40,275 nt of DNA, taken from a virus. A program made the translations under genes and the position numbers. Below, piece by piece: positions 25,346 to 32,142 of the stretch. Each line of letters begins with the position of its first letter. Position 1 is the first letter of the stretch. Under the pieces are notes generated by a model. It was not told where the DNA came from, searched no databases, and saw nothing but the letters and a program-made list of their open reading frames with translations. The stretch is taken from positions 1-40,275 of the IMG/VR virus record IMGVR_UViG_3300044940_000646; one strand, 5' to 3'.

Positions 25346-26671
25346 GTGCATTCTAAACTATATCCAATTTCACAACTAGCAAAAAACGAATGGCGTGAAT
25401 TTGCTCTTTATACAGTAGAATCAAGAGCAATTCCTAATATGATTGATGGGCTTAAGCCTTCACAAAGATTTTATTTGTATTCTTCTATTAAGAATACACC
25501 AAAAGATTTTAAGAAAGTTGAATCGGTAGCCGGCGTTATCACTGATTATGGTTATAATCATGGAACAGGAAGTGCTGCTAATGCCGGTCAACTTATGGCA
25601 GCTACATGGAATAATAATATCTGTTTAGTAGAAGGAAGAGGTTCATTTGGAACTCGACTAGTTCAACAGCCTGCCGCAACAAGATACACTCAATCTCGTT
25701 TGCATCCTAATTTCAAAAAATATATTAAAGATATTGATCTTGCTCCTAAACACGAAGATCCAGAACACGAACCGCCTGCGTTTTATATTCCTGTAATTCC
25801 TCTTGTTCTTGCTAATGGTGCTAAGGGAATTGCTACGGGTTTTGCAACAAATATTCTTCCACGTGATCCTGAAGATCTTGTAAGAGCTTGTCGAGAATAC
25901 ATTGAAACTGGTAATATTAGCAAAAAAGTGAGAGTAAAATTTCCAGAGTTCAATGGAACTGTTACTTATAATCCAGAGGAAAATCGTTATTATTGCAATG
26001 GAGTTTTTAAGAGAAAAGGAAAAACACAACTTCTGATCACCGAAGTGCCTTATGGATATGATCGAGAAACGTATATTGAAATTCTTGATAAACTTGAAGA
26101 ATCAGGTCACATTGTTGGATATGAAGATCTTTGTGATAAGACTGGTTTCAAATTTGAAGTAAAACTAAAGCAAAATACATCTGCAAATTGGGATGATGAA
26201 AAAATTCAATCAGTATTTAAGCTTTCAAAGCCTTTTACAGAAAATATCACCGTAATTGATCATAAAGGAAAATTAAAGGAATATAACGATGAACGTGATT
26301 TGATTCGAGATTTTTGCGATTATCGTCTTACAATTCTTCAAAAACGAATTGATGCTCGTAAATCTGAAACCGCTGAAGAATTGCGATGGTCAAAAGTAAA
26401 AATGGAATTCATTCAAGCAGTTCTTAATGATAAGATCAAATTCAAAGGATTTAAGATAAAAGAAGTAGAAGATCAAATTCTTAATCACACTTCTGCTCAA
26501 AGAAGTGACTGTGATAGGCTTCTTCGTATAAATATTATGAACTTGACTCAAGAAATGGTTGATGAACTTGAAAATGAAATTCAGCGTCTTAAAAAACTTT
26601 TAGATTGGTGGGAAAAAACTACTACAAAAGAGCAATTCTTGAATGATCTTAAAGAATTGATAGTCAATTAA
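25346..26671 (+). CDS. 52: DNA topoisomerase II medium subunit (gp52), GTG start
   Basis: DNA-cleavage subunit of the T4-type topoisomerase. It has YTVESRAIPNMIDGLKPSQR near the start, the region around the catalytic tyrosine QPAATRYTQSRL (Tyr at about 114) and PPAFYIPVIPLVLANGAKGIATG. The frame is open back to an ATG at 25283 that overlaps the stop of 39, but a perfect AAGGAG (25334-25339) sits six bases before GTG 25346. That start gives 441 residues, nearly the length of T4 gp52. The upstream ATG would also lie before the promoter's start point. Confidence 0.92.
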   Translation: MHSKLYPISQLAKNEWREFALYTVESRAIPNMIDGLKPSQRFYLYSSIKNTPKDFKKVESVAGVITDYGYNHGTGSAANAGQLMAATWNNNICLVEGRGSFGTRLVQQPAATRYTQSRLHPNFKKYIKDIDLAPKHEDPEHEPPAFYIPVIPLVLANGAKGIATGFATNILPRDPEDLVRACREYIETGNISKKVRVKFPEFNGTVTYNPEENRYYCNGVFKRKGKTQLLITEVPYGYDRETYIEILDKLEESGHIVGYEDLCDKTGFKFEVKLKQNTSANWDDEKIQSVFKLSKPFTENITVIDHKGKLKEYNDERDLIRDFCDYRLTILQKRIDARKSETAEELRWSKVKMEFIQAVLNDKIKFKGFKIKEVEDQILNHTSAQRSDCDRLLRINIMNLTQEMVDELENEIQRLKKLLDWWEKTTTKEQFLNDLKELIVN

Positions 26672-26728
26672 ATCAATTTAATTTTAGATCAAGCAATTTA
26701 ATGTTTAAGCGCATAAGGAGAAAATAAG

Positions 26729-27421
26729 ATGAAAACAATAGTTACAAAAAAAGAATATGATGAAGGTCTTCGTTATTTTATGATCAATATGTATAATCAT
26801 ACTGCTTTTGGATTATTAATAAGTGGATTAGTTGCTTATTATATCTATAAATTTGGTCTAATTTCTACATTTATGTCTGGTATTTTGGGATGGATTTTTA
26901 TTTTTGCTCCTCTAGTTATGATTCTATTTTATAGTTTTATGGGTCAAAATTGGAATGTAAAAACAATCACATATTTTTATTATACATTTGTTACTTTATT
27001 AGGAATAAGTTTAAGTGTTGTTTTTACTTTATACACGACTTTGAGTATTGCTCAAGTATTTTTCATAGCAGCGGCAACATTTGCTTCAGCAAGCATTTAT
27101 GGTTATACAACTAAAAAAGATCTTACTTCTATGAGTAACTTTCTTTTTACTGGTTTAATTGGTATTATTATAGCATTGATAGTAAATATTTTTCTTCAGT
27201 TGCCAGCAGTTATGTTTGCAATTAGTGTTATTGGTGTAATCGTTTTTATTGGTCTTATTGCTTACGATACTCAAAATGCAAAAAATATTTACTTTTCTGT
27301 AAGAGATTCTGCTGATTCTGCTAAATATGGAATTGTGTTTGCATTAAATTTATATCTTAATTTTATTAATTTGTTTCAAATGCTTCTTAATTTAATAGGC
27401 GAATTGAAAGAGAATGAATAA
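26729..27421 (+). CDS. Bax inhibitor-1 family membrane protein
   Basis: 230 residues with about seven hydrophobic segments and the family's C-terminal motif GLIAYDTQNAK near 190. BI-1/YccA proteins are inner-membrane proteins; some bind the FtsH protease or affect calcium leak. The phage role is unknown; control of host proteolysis or membrane integrity is a guess. AAGGAG precedes ATG 26729. Its TAA overlaps the speD start by one base (TAATG), so the two are translationally coupled. Confidence 0.85.
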   Translation: MKTIVTKKEYDEGLRYFMINMYNHTAFGLLISGLVAYYIYKFGLISTFMSGILGWIFIFAPLVMILFYSFMGQNWNVKTITYFYYTFVTLLGISLSVVFTLYTTLSIAQVFFIAAATFASASIYGYTTKKDLTSMSNFLFTGLIGIIIALIVNIFLQLPAVMFAISVIGVIVFIGLIAYDTQNAKNIYFSVRDSADSAKYGIVFALNLYLNFINLFQMLLNLIGELKENE

Positions 27422-27792
27422 TGGCAAAAGAACATAAACATCTTATTATTCGTGCTGAGGTGCATAAACCTCCCATCGATCCGATTTGGGCCACAAACTG
27501 GCTCACTCATCTTGTTAAAAAAATAGGAATGAAAATTTTAATGGGGCCATATGCAACATATTGTGATGTTCCGGGAAATTCTGGTCTTACTGCAGCAGTG
27601 ATTATTGAAACGAGTCATATAGTAGTGCATACGTGGGTTGAAGGTGAAATAGGAGAATTACAATTTGATGTTTATACTTGTTCAAATTTAAATCCACGTG
27701 ATATATTTGAAGAGTTAATACAATTTGAACCTGTAAAGATCGAATACAAATATTTGAACAGAGAAAAAGGGCTTACTGAAGTCTTTATTTAA
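27421..27792 (+). CDS. speD: S-adenosylmethionine decarboxylase proenzyme
   Basis: Makes decarboxylated AdoMet for spermidine synthesis. At 123 residues it fits the short bacterial class. Ser65 in ETSHIVVHTW is the expected self-cleavage site giving the pyruvoyl group; His70 and Cys87 (FDVYTC) match the processing and catalytic residues. The residue before Ser is Thr, where many enzymes have Glu, so processing could differ. Phage speD genes are known from T4-like cyanophages. Polyamine supply for DNA packaging is the usual suggestion. Confidence 0.88.
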   Translation: MAKEHKHLIIRAEVHKPPIDPIWATNWLTHLVKKIGMKILMGPYATYCDVPGNSGLTAAVIIETSHIVVHTWVEGEIGELQFDVYTCSNLNPRDIFEELIQFEPVKIEYKYLNREKGLTEVFI

Positions 27793-27856
27793 AAATTTGT
27801 TCTCTTAAAAATGGGTTATAATATTCATATTTTTTAATGTAAATTAAGTGATCATT

Positions 27857-28219
27857 ATGGAAAATATTGAAATGGAAAAATATGCATCTAGGACTTGTGA
27901 ATATTGCGGAATTCGCAAACCACAGCCACAAATGATACATAAAAAAGTCTATGTTGAAGTTGGAAAATCTTCTTCGGATGTTTCTTTATTTACTTGGCTC
28001 GGTTTGTTATTTGGAGATAATAAAAGCATTCATTCAATTAATAGATGGATTTTTAATACAAATCAGCGAAAATATAAGAGAAAAAAGCAAATTTGGTTCT
28101 GTCATGAATGTGCAACTCGTGATAAAAAGATGAAATTTAAAAAAATCTTTTACAGTATTTTGTTTATTCTTATCATCGTGTTTGTATATTATTATTATTA
28201 TTTGTTGACATTCAAATAG
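27857..28219 (+). CDS. Zinc-ribbon protein with C-terminal membrane anchor, 120 aa
   Basis: Two Cys pairs (CEYC at 14-17, CHEC at 82-85) form a probable zinc ribbon. A hydrophobic, Tyr-rich stretch at about 98-117 looks like a membrane segment. The middle is basic. ATG 27857 is chosen over an in-frame GTG nine bases earlier; neither has a clear ribosome-binding site. No family recognised. Confidence 0.75.
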   Translation: MENIEMEKYASRTCEYCGIRKPQPQMIHKKVYVEVGKSSSDVSLFTWLGLLFGDNKSIHSINRWIFNTNQRKYKRKKQIWFCHECATRDKKMKFKKIFYSILFILIIVFVYYYYYLLTFK

Positions 28220-28256
28220 AATAATTATAATAGGTTTTCATAAGAGGAAGAATCAT

Positions 28257-28649
28257 ATGGAAACCTTCATCACTGTTGAACTTTCTTATCCAGATTTGGT
28301 AAAACAATTTTGCAGATTTATTTGTGAAGAGTTTAATATTTTTCCTCATCAAATAACTATTGCTCCATACGAAGTTGATGACCAAATTTATGGTCTTTGT
28401 ATTGATGAAAGTGAAAATGAATTTTTGATTCTTGTGAAACAAAATAATCGTAAAATTGAAGAGATTTTTCTTACAATTGCTCACGAAATGGTTCATGTAA
28501 AACAATATTTGAAAGAAAATCTTTCTTGGTTTTTAGAAAACAGAAGTTATATTCCTTATGAAGAACGTTGGTGGGAGAAAGAAGCATTTTCTTCTTCTAT
28601 TCGTCTTTTGGAAAAATTTGTAAATATTTTGAAAAAATCTTATGAATGA
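28257..28649 (+). CDS. HExxH zinc metalloprotein, 130 aa
   Basis: The segment IAHEMVHVKQ (His76, Glu77, His80) is a zincin motif within a helix, with an acidic third-ligand candidate in WWEKEA (near 105-110). The size and layout suit small SprT- or IrrE-like phage peptidases, but the family is not certain. GAGGAA precedes ATG 28257. There is no signal peptide, so it acts in the cytoplasm. Confidence 0.8.
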   Translation: METFITVELSYPDLVKQFCRFICEEFNIFPHQITIAPYEVDDQIYGLCIDESENEFLILVKQNNRKIEEIFLTIAHEMVHVKQYLKENLSWFLENRSYIPYEERWWEKEAFSSSIRLLEKFVNILKKSYE

Positions 28650-28750
28650 AATTGTAGATTAATCTACACTAATTTAAAAAAGATAAATAAAAAAGAATTT
28701 CTGATTCTTTATAAGAATTATTTTATTAAATGTAAATGATTATGAATAAA

Positions 28751-28825
28751 CTACCATTAGCTCAGTCTGGTCAGAGCGATCCGTTTGGGGCGGATAGGTC
28801 GGGAGTTCAAATCTCTCATGGTAGA
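28751..28825 (+). tRNA. tRNA-Pro (anticodon TGG)
   Basis: Acceptor stem CTACCAT/ATGGTAG, anticodon stem ATCCG/CGGAT around loop TTTGGGG, T-arm GGGAG-TTCAAAT-CTCTC, discriminator A. CCA is not encoded. Confidence 0.88.
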
Positions 28826-28833
28826 CATAAGGC

Positions 28834-28884
28834 ATCTCGTTTGTATTAATAGCAATATCAATAAGACTATTATACAAACGAGAT
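28834..28884 (+). terminator. Long hairpin after tRNA-Pro
   Basis: Stem ATCTCGTTTGTAT / ATACAAACGAGAT, extended inside by TAATAG/CTATTA. It is followed by TGCTTT and not a clean T-run, so termination and processing are both possible. Confidence 0.5.
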
Positions 28885-28989
28885 TGCTTTAAATTCACAA
28901 ATTTATGATATACAGTGAAATTTTTGAATTACTTGTTATATTTAATGTTAATTTACGTATTTAAATAAGTCTGAAAATATAAAAGTCTG

Positions 28990-29016
28990 TTGACACAGAA
29001 TAAGAATCAGTATAAT
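28990..29016 (+). promoter_or_regulatory. Phage promoter TTGACA-15-TATAAT with AAGAATCAG box
   Basis: TTGACA (28990-28995), 15-base spacer ending AAGAATCAG, TATAAT (29011-29016). It would drive the hairpin RNA and tRNA-Met downstream. The same box occurs at 29550, 30754 and 33922. Confidence 0.75.
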
Positions 29017-29035
29017 ATATGATTAGATTTTTGAT

Positions 29036-29172
29036 AATTTTAAATGTCTCTCCGAAGATCTGATTGATCGTTGAAGAGAACTTAGAAACATCATATCATG
29101 CAGGATGATGAATCCATAAGTCATGATTGTAGATGTTTCTATTTTTATATATGTGCTTTGACGCACTTATAT
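29036..29172 (+). ncRNA. Candidate structured RNA ahead of tRNA-Met
   Basis: Stem AGAAACATC (29084-29092) / GATGTTTCT (29132-29140) encloses ATCATG/CATGAT and GGAT/ATCC, giving a long layered hairpin. A second hairpin with a GTGC/GCAC core follows at 29147-29172. No open frame. It lies between a promoter and a tRNA, so it may be a stable small RNA or a processing leader. Confidence 0.5.
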
Positions 29173-29185
29173 AAAAGTAGAAATT

Positions 29186-29262
29186 GGATCCTTAGAACAA
29201 TTGGTTAGTTCAACTTCCTCATAAGAAGCAGGTTGTAGGTTCGAGTCCTACAGGATCCACCA
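29186..29262 (+). tRNA. tRNA-Met (anticodon CAT)
   Basis: Acceptor GGATCCT/AGGATCC, anticodon loop CTCATAA, T-arm GTAGG-TTCGAGT-CCTAC, discriminator A and encoded CCA. The top pair of the anticodon stem is A-C. A CAT tRNA can also be an isoleucine tRNA read after lysidine modification; I cannot decide between them. Confidence 0.88.
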
Positions 29263-29339
29263 AAAAATTATAGAATGAAAATTACTTTTAAGTAACAGTT
29301 TAATTTTTGATTAGTTTAAGCTTTTATCAACAATATATG

Positions 29340-29467
29340 AAGATCTAAATGCTCAATCAAAACATTTAGATCTTAGCAGATAAGTGCACTAGAGTTAGTG
29401 TGCTTAAAGTGACGAATCGGACAAAAGATTTGATCACCTTTTGTGAACCGGTCTCCGCTTATCTGCG
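29340..29467 (+). ncRNA. Candidate structured RNA after tRNA-Met
   Basis: A perfect 12-bp hairpin AAGATCTAAATG/CATTTAGATCTT (29340-29374) abuts a 91-base element closed by GCAGATAAG (29376-29384) / CTTATCTGC (29458-29466). Inside are GCAC/GTGC and ACAAAAG/CTTTTGT arms, the latter extended by CGG/CCG, giving a three-way junction. It does not fit a tRNA (no T-arm) and I do not recognise the class. Confidence 0.55.
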
Positions 29468-29500
29468 TTTATATTATACTTCCTATCAATAAAAACGATC

Positions 29501-29512
29501 ATACTAAAGCAT
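29501..29512 (+). promoter_or_regulatory. Operator-like palindrome copy
   Basis: ATACTAAAGCAT, the complement form of the ATGCTTTAGCAT element of the 14-kb island, flanked by GATC on both sides and 38 bases ahead of a promoter. Confidence 0.4.
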
Positions 29513-29549
29513 CGATCCTTTTCGTTAAGGTAAAAAAAACAAAAAGATG

Positions 29550-29576
29550 TTGACATCATCTAAGAATCAGTATACT
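29550..29576 (+). promoter_or_regulatory. Phage promoter TTGACA-15-TATACT with AAGAATCAG box
   Basis: TTGACA (29550-29555), 15-base spacer ending AAGAATCAG, -10 TATACT (29571-29576). It is 37 bases before the mini-protein gene at 29613. Its context matches that of the 30754 promoter, including AAATATAAAC after the -10. Confidence 0.7.
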
Positions 29577-29612
29577 GTATAAATATAAACCGCAAACGAA
29601 AGGAAATCGATC

Positions 29613-29774
29613 ATGACTTTCAAGCAGATGGTCCGTAACCTCACTCAGAATTCAGAGCATTTTCTGAAACAGGGTGATGTTGCAAAAGCTCAAATCTGCA
29701 TCGAGTTGGTTGCGTTCATCAAAGAACGCGGTTACGAAAATATTTACGGAAAGCTTGAATTTCCCTGCTCCTAA
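29613..29774 (+). CDS. Mini-protein, paralog A, 53 aa
   Basis: Starts MTFKQMVRNLTQNSEHF and contains FIKERGYENIYGK. GAAAGGAA lies ahead of ATG 29613. The closely similar protein at 30817 shares MTFKQMVRNL, QGDV and ERGYENI. Each has its own promoter and terminator of the same design, so this is a duplicated, independently expressed cassette. No domain is recognised. Conservation between copies supports it being coding. Confidence 0.82.
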   Translation: MTFKQMVRNLTQNSEHFLKQGDVAKAQICIELVAFIKERGYENIYGKLEFPCS

Positions 29775-29797
29775 TAAGAACTATATTGTAAAATTTT

Positions 29798-29833
29798 GGA
29801 TTGCCTCAGCAATTGAGGCAATCCATTATTAAT
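29798..29833 (+). terminator. Terminator after mini-protein A
   Basis: 11-bp stem GGATTGCCTCA / TGAGGCAATCC, loop GCAAT, followed by an AT-rich tail. Homologous to the terminator at 31037 with compensating base changes. Confidence 0.75.
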
Positions 29834-29943
29834 ATTTGGTGTTAAAATTTTTAATATAAACAACATCAAAAATAATATTCTTAAATCAATACAATAAATC
29901 GATTTCATATAGAATATGCTTAAAAATTAATTTGTTCGTATAT

Positions 29944-30020
29944 GCTCATGTAGCCCAACTGGAAGAGGCATTACGTTGAGGTCGTAAGTGTTGAAGGTTC
30001 GAATCCTTCCATGAGCACCA
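29944..30020 (+). tRNA. tRNA with anticodon GAG (Leu) but a short variable loop
   Basis: Acceptor GCTCATG/CATGAGC, anticodon stem TTACG/CGTAA with loop TTGAGGT, T-arm GAAGG-TTCGAAT-CCTTC, discriminator A, encoded CCA; 77 bases. The variable loop is only GTGTT, whereas bacterial leucine tRNAs normally have a long variable arm. The anticodon reads Leu, but charging may be unusual. Confidence 0.85.
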
Positions 30021-30161
30021 AATAGTTAATAGAAAATTTTTTGTTTCAAAATTCTTATTTTTTTAACGTATTATATTACACGTAATTAGTGTTTTTATTA
30101 ATATCTTCTTGATGATAATACTATCAAGAAATACTGCATAAAAAACTGATTTAAATATAGT

Positions 30162-30253
30162 GTCAACTAGTTGATTTTACAAGTACCTCAAAGCACAAGA
30201 TATGGGTATTATCAATCTCATGTAAAGATTGCCTCTAAGATCAACTAGTTGAC
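30162..30253 (+). ncRNA. 92-base structured RNA, copy A
   Basis: Ends pair perfectly: GTCAACTAGTTGAT / ATCAACTAGTTGAC (14 bp). Inside is hairpin CAATCT-catgtaa-AGATTG followed by GCCTCTAA. A second copy of the same length, at 31241-31332, keeps the ends and this hairpin exactly. There is no open frame. Unknown class; the palindrome CAACTAGTTG could also act as a DNA site. Confidence 0.6.
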
Positions 30254-30342
30254 AGGTGCAGACAACTGACTATTATAGTTGGTTTTGAAATATCAAATTT
30301 TTACTTTAATAAACTGTTGATACTATTTTTTTTAAATATATA

Positions 30343-30371
30343 TTGACAATATATCGATTTGTTATTATACA
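30343..30371 (+). promoter_or_regulatory. Sigma70-like promoter, TTGACA-17-TATACA
   Basis: TTGACA (30343-30348), 17-base spacer, TATACA (30366-30371). It would start a structured leader of about 165 bases ahead of the 30544 gene. Confidence 0.6.
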
Positions 30372-30379
30372 AATATTAT

Positions 30380-30475
30380 ATGAGACACAGGAAGATCTTA
30401 TTTTTGACTGGGAAAATCCAGGGCAAAATGGTAAGATCGAAATAACGGCGAGATGGTGGGGGCCAGTTATTTTAC
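30380..30475 (+). ncRNA. Structured 5' leader or small RNA before the 30544 gene
   Basis: Two adjacent stem-loops: GATCTTA (30394-30400) / TAAGATC (30432-30438), containing CTGG/CCAG; then AATAACGGC (30441-30449) paired with GCC and GTTATT (30462-30471) around a G-rich loop. It is unusually G-rich for this genome. It could be a cis-regulatory leader; no known riboswitch motif is recognised. Confidence 0.5.
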
Positions 30476-30543
30476 TAATAAAATAATAATTTGTTGTCGT
30501 CTGATTATTATAGTATTAGAAAATTAAAGGAGTGGAGGACAAC

Positions 30544-30786
30544 ATGACAAATCTAGAAGAAAACATTCAATTTTCCATTGAAAAATCTTCACGTGCAAAA
30601 CGTTTAAAAAGATCTATCGCAGCAGAAATTCGTAAACACATTGCTAAACTTGCAAAATTAGCACGTCTAAGAAAACATGAAAAGGAAACCATAAAACGGC
30701 TTCAAGCTAAAAGACTTCTTAAAAGACATAAGAAACAAAAACAAAAAAAGCAATTGACATCACGTAAGAATCAATATAATATGTAA
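30544..30786 (+). CDS. Very basic small protein, 80 aa
   Basis: ATG 30544 is chosen because GGAGG (30534-30538) lies five bases upstream; the in-frame GTG at 30532 is less well placed. The protein is extremely rich in Lys and Arg (KRLKRSIAAEIRKH, KRHKKQKQKKQ), probably helical and nucleic-acid binding. Its last codons overlap the promoter for the next gene (30754-30780). Function unknown. Confidence 0.7.
   Translation: MTNLEENIQFSIEKSSRAKRLKRSIAAEIRKHIAKLAKLARLRKHEKETIKRLQAKRLLKRHKKQKQKKQLTSRKNQYNM
30754..30780 (+). promoter_or_regulatory. Phage promoter TTGACA-15-TATAAT with AAGAATCAA box
   Basis: TTGACA (30754-30759), 15-base spacer ending AAGAATCAA, TATAAT (30775-30780), inside the end of the 30544 gene and 36 bases before the 30817 gene. 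Confidence 0.75.
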
Positions 30787-30816
30787 ATATAAACTCAAAA
30801 CAGAAGGAACTCAATC

Positions 30817-30984
30817 ATGACGTTCAAACAGATGGTTCGCAACCTCATTCGTAACTCCGATTATTTCAAGAATCAGGGTGACGTCGAGAAATCTCAACTG
30901 TGTCTTAAAATCGCAACTTTCATTCAAGAACGTGGTTACGAAAATATCAGTGGAAGATTTAAACTTTCTGCAGATAATTTCTAA
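30817..30984 (+). CDS. Mini-protein, paralog B, 55 aa
   Basis: Starts MTFKQMVRNLIRNSDYF and contains FIQERGYENISGRF. AGAAGGAA precedes ATG 30817. It is the paralog of the 29613 gene: similar length, same promoter type, same terminator design and followed by the same 92-base RNA. Codons of both copies are richer in G and C than surrounding genes. Function unknown. Confidence 0.82.
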   Translation: MTFKQMVRNLIRNSDYFKNQGDVEKSQLCLKIATFIQERGYENISGRFKLSADNF

Positions 30985-31036
30985 AAATAATATAAAACTT
31001 CTAAGTTATACAAAAACATAACTCAGAAATTTAGAA

Positions 31037-31071
31037 AATTGGTTGTCTCAAATGAGACAACCAATTTTTTA
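31037..31071 (+). terminator. Terminator after mini-protein B
   Basis: 14-bp perfect stem AATTGGTTGTCTCA / TGAGACAACCAATT, loop AA, followed by TTTTT. Confidence 0.88.
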
Positions 31072-31240
31072 TTATTTGAGGTCATTGCATACTTGTTAAG
31101 ATGAAAAAAATCAAATGAACAAATATATTATTAGATCAATAAATTAAATCTTTAGTATATTTTGATAATTTTTGTTTTGGATTTTACTTTTAAAAATGTA
31201 AAAAAAAGAACTATAATATGCAACTCGTTTCAATCTTTCT

Positions 31241-31332
31241 GTCAACTAGTTGATCTTACATGTACTTTAAAGTATAAGATATAGGATCCATCAATCTCAT
31301 GCGAAGATTGCCTCTAAAATCAACTAGTTGAC
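31241..31332 (+). ncRNA. 92-base structured RNA, copy B
   Basis: Same 14-bp closing repeat GTCAACTAGTTGAT/ATCAACTAGTTGAC and inner hairpin CAATCT-catgcga-AGATTG as copy A, with differences mostly in the arm between them (CTTACATG...). Preceded at 31212 by TATAAT, a possible -10. Confidence 0.6.
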
Positions 31333-31460
31333 GACATGATTTTTTTGATCATCATGAGGACAAACATTTTAAATATAAAATATTTTCATTATAAATAATG
31401 TTTGTTAATTCTATAAAATCTAATTATATAATTAAGCATCAAAAATATGAGGTAATAGAA

Positions 31461-31709
31461 ATGTCTGTTAAAGTGATTACACCTAAAAGTACTGACGTTA
31501 ATGAATATATTTCTTCTGTATTTGAAAATTTTGTTTATTGTGATTGGGATTATATTATTATAGGTGACAATGAAGAAGAGGTTCAAGACCTTGCTTTTAA
31601 TCTTTGTTTTAATCTTTGTTTGAGTAATTATGAAATCAAGTATATTCAAGTGGGTGGTAAATTTGTTTATGAATCTATGTATGTTACGGTTTTATATAAA
31701 ATCATATGA
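31461..31709 (+). CDS. Hypothetical protein, 82 aa
   Basis: ATG 31461 with GAGGT upstream; starts MSVKVITPKSTDVNEYISSV. Acidic, probably alpha/beta, no signal peptide, no recognised family. TATAAATA occurs at 31390-31397, about 65 bases upstream, and might be a late promoter. Confidence 0.65.
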   Translation: MSVKVITPKSTDVNEYISSVFENFVYCDWDYIIIGDNEEEVQDLAFNLCFNLCLSNYEIKYIQVGGKFVYESMYVTVLYKII

Positions 31710-31830
31710 AATGTGTAAAAATTAAAACAAATACTTTAAATTACTATATAAAATATTTTATGAACAATTTGTTTTATATTTGAATAGATTGATCTGTGAA
31801 GATATAATACTACACATAAATCTACTAAAT

Positions 31831-31838
31831 TATAAATA
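31831..31838 (+). promoter_or_regulatory. Possible late promoter TATAAATA
   Basis: Exact T4 late -10 word 20 bases before the gene at 31859, in the right orientation. Confidence 0.5.
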
Positions 31839-31858
31839 ATTCATAAAAAGGATAATAG

Positions 31859-32113
31859 ATGTTTTATGCTTTTATTATAGTTTGCGCGGCATTTCAAAAT
31901 TTTGAAGTTAATTTATCGAGATGCATTGAATTTAGAGATATATTAGGACCATATCAAACCTTAGAACAATGTTCATTTCGCGTAAGAGAAATGATTTCAT
32001 TCATTAATTCAACAGAAAATTTATCAATTGTTTCAACATTATTAAATAAACCGCCATTGATGTATTTTGAAGGTAATTGCATTGAAAATATTGATTATGA
32101 ATTAAAAGTATAA
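31859..32113 (+). CDS. Small, probably exported protein, 84 aa
   Basis: Short hydrophobic N-terminus (MFYAFIIVCAAF), then CIEFRDILGPYQTLEQC followed by RVREM. This Cys-spaced pattern resembles small periplasmic proteins of phages and alphaproteobacteria that I cannot name. AAGGATA precedes ATG. Probably in one late unit with the next gene. Confidence 0.65.
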   Translation: MFYAFIIVCAAFQNFEVNLSRCIEFRDILGPYQTLEQCSFRVREMISFINSTENLSIVSTLLNKPPLMYFEGNCIENIDYELKV

Positions 32114-32142
32114 ATTGTAAATCAATTGGAGGTTCGTAACAG

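Noticed and set aside
29376-29466. A tRNA in the 29376-29466 element
   Set aside because: The closing stem is suitable, but there is no T-arm with TTCGA-type loop and no anticodon arm of normal geometry.
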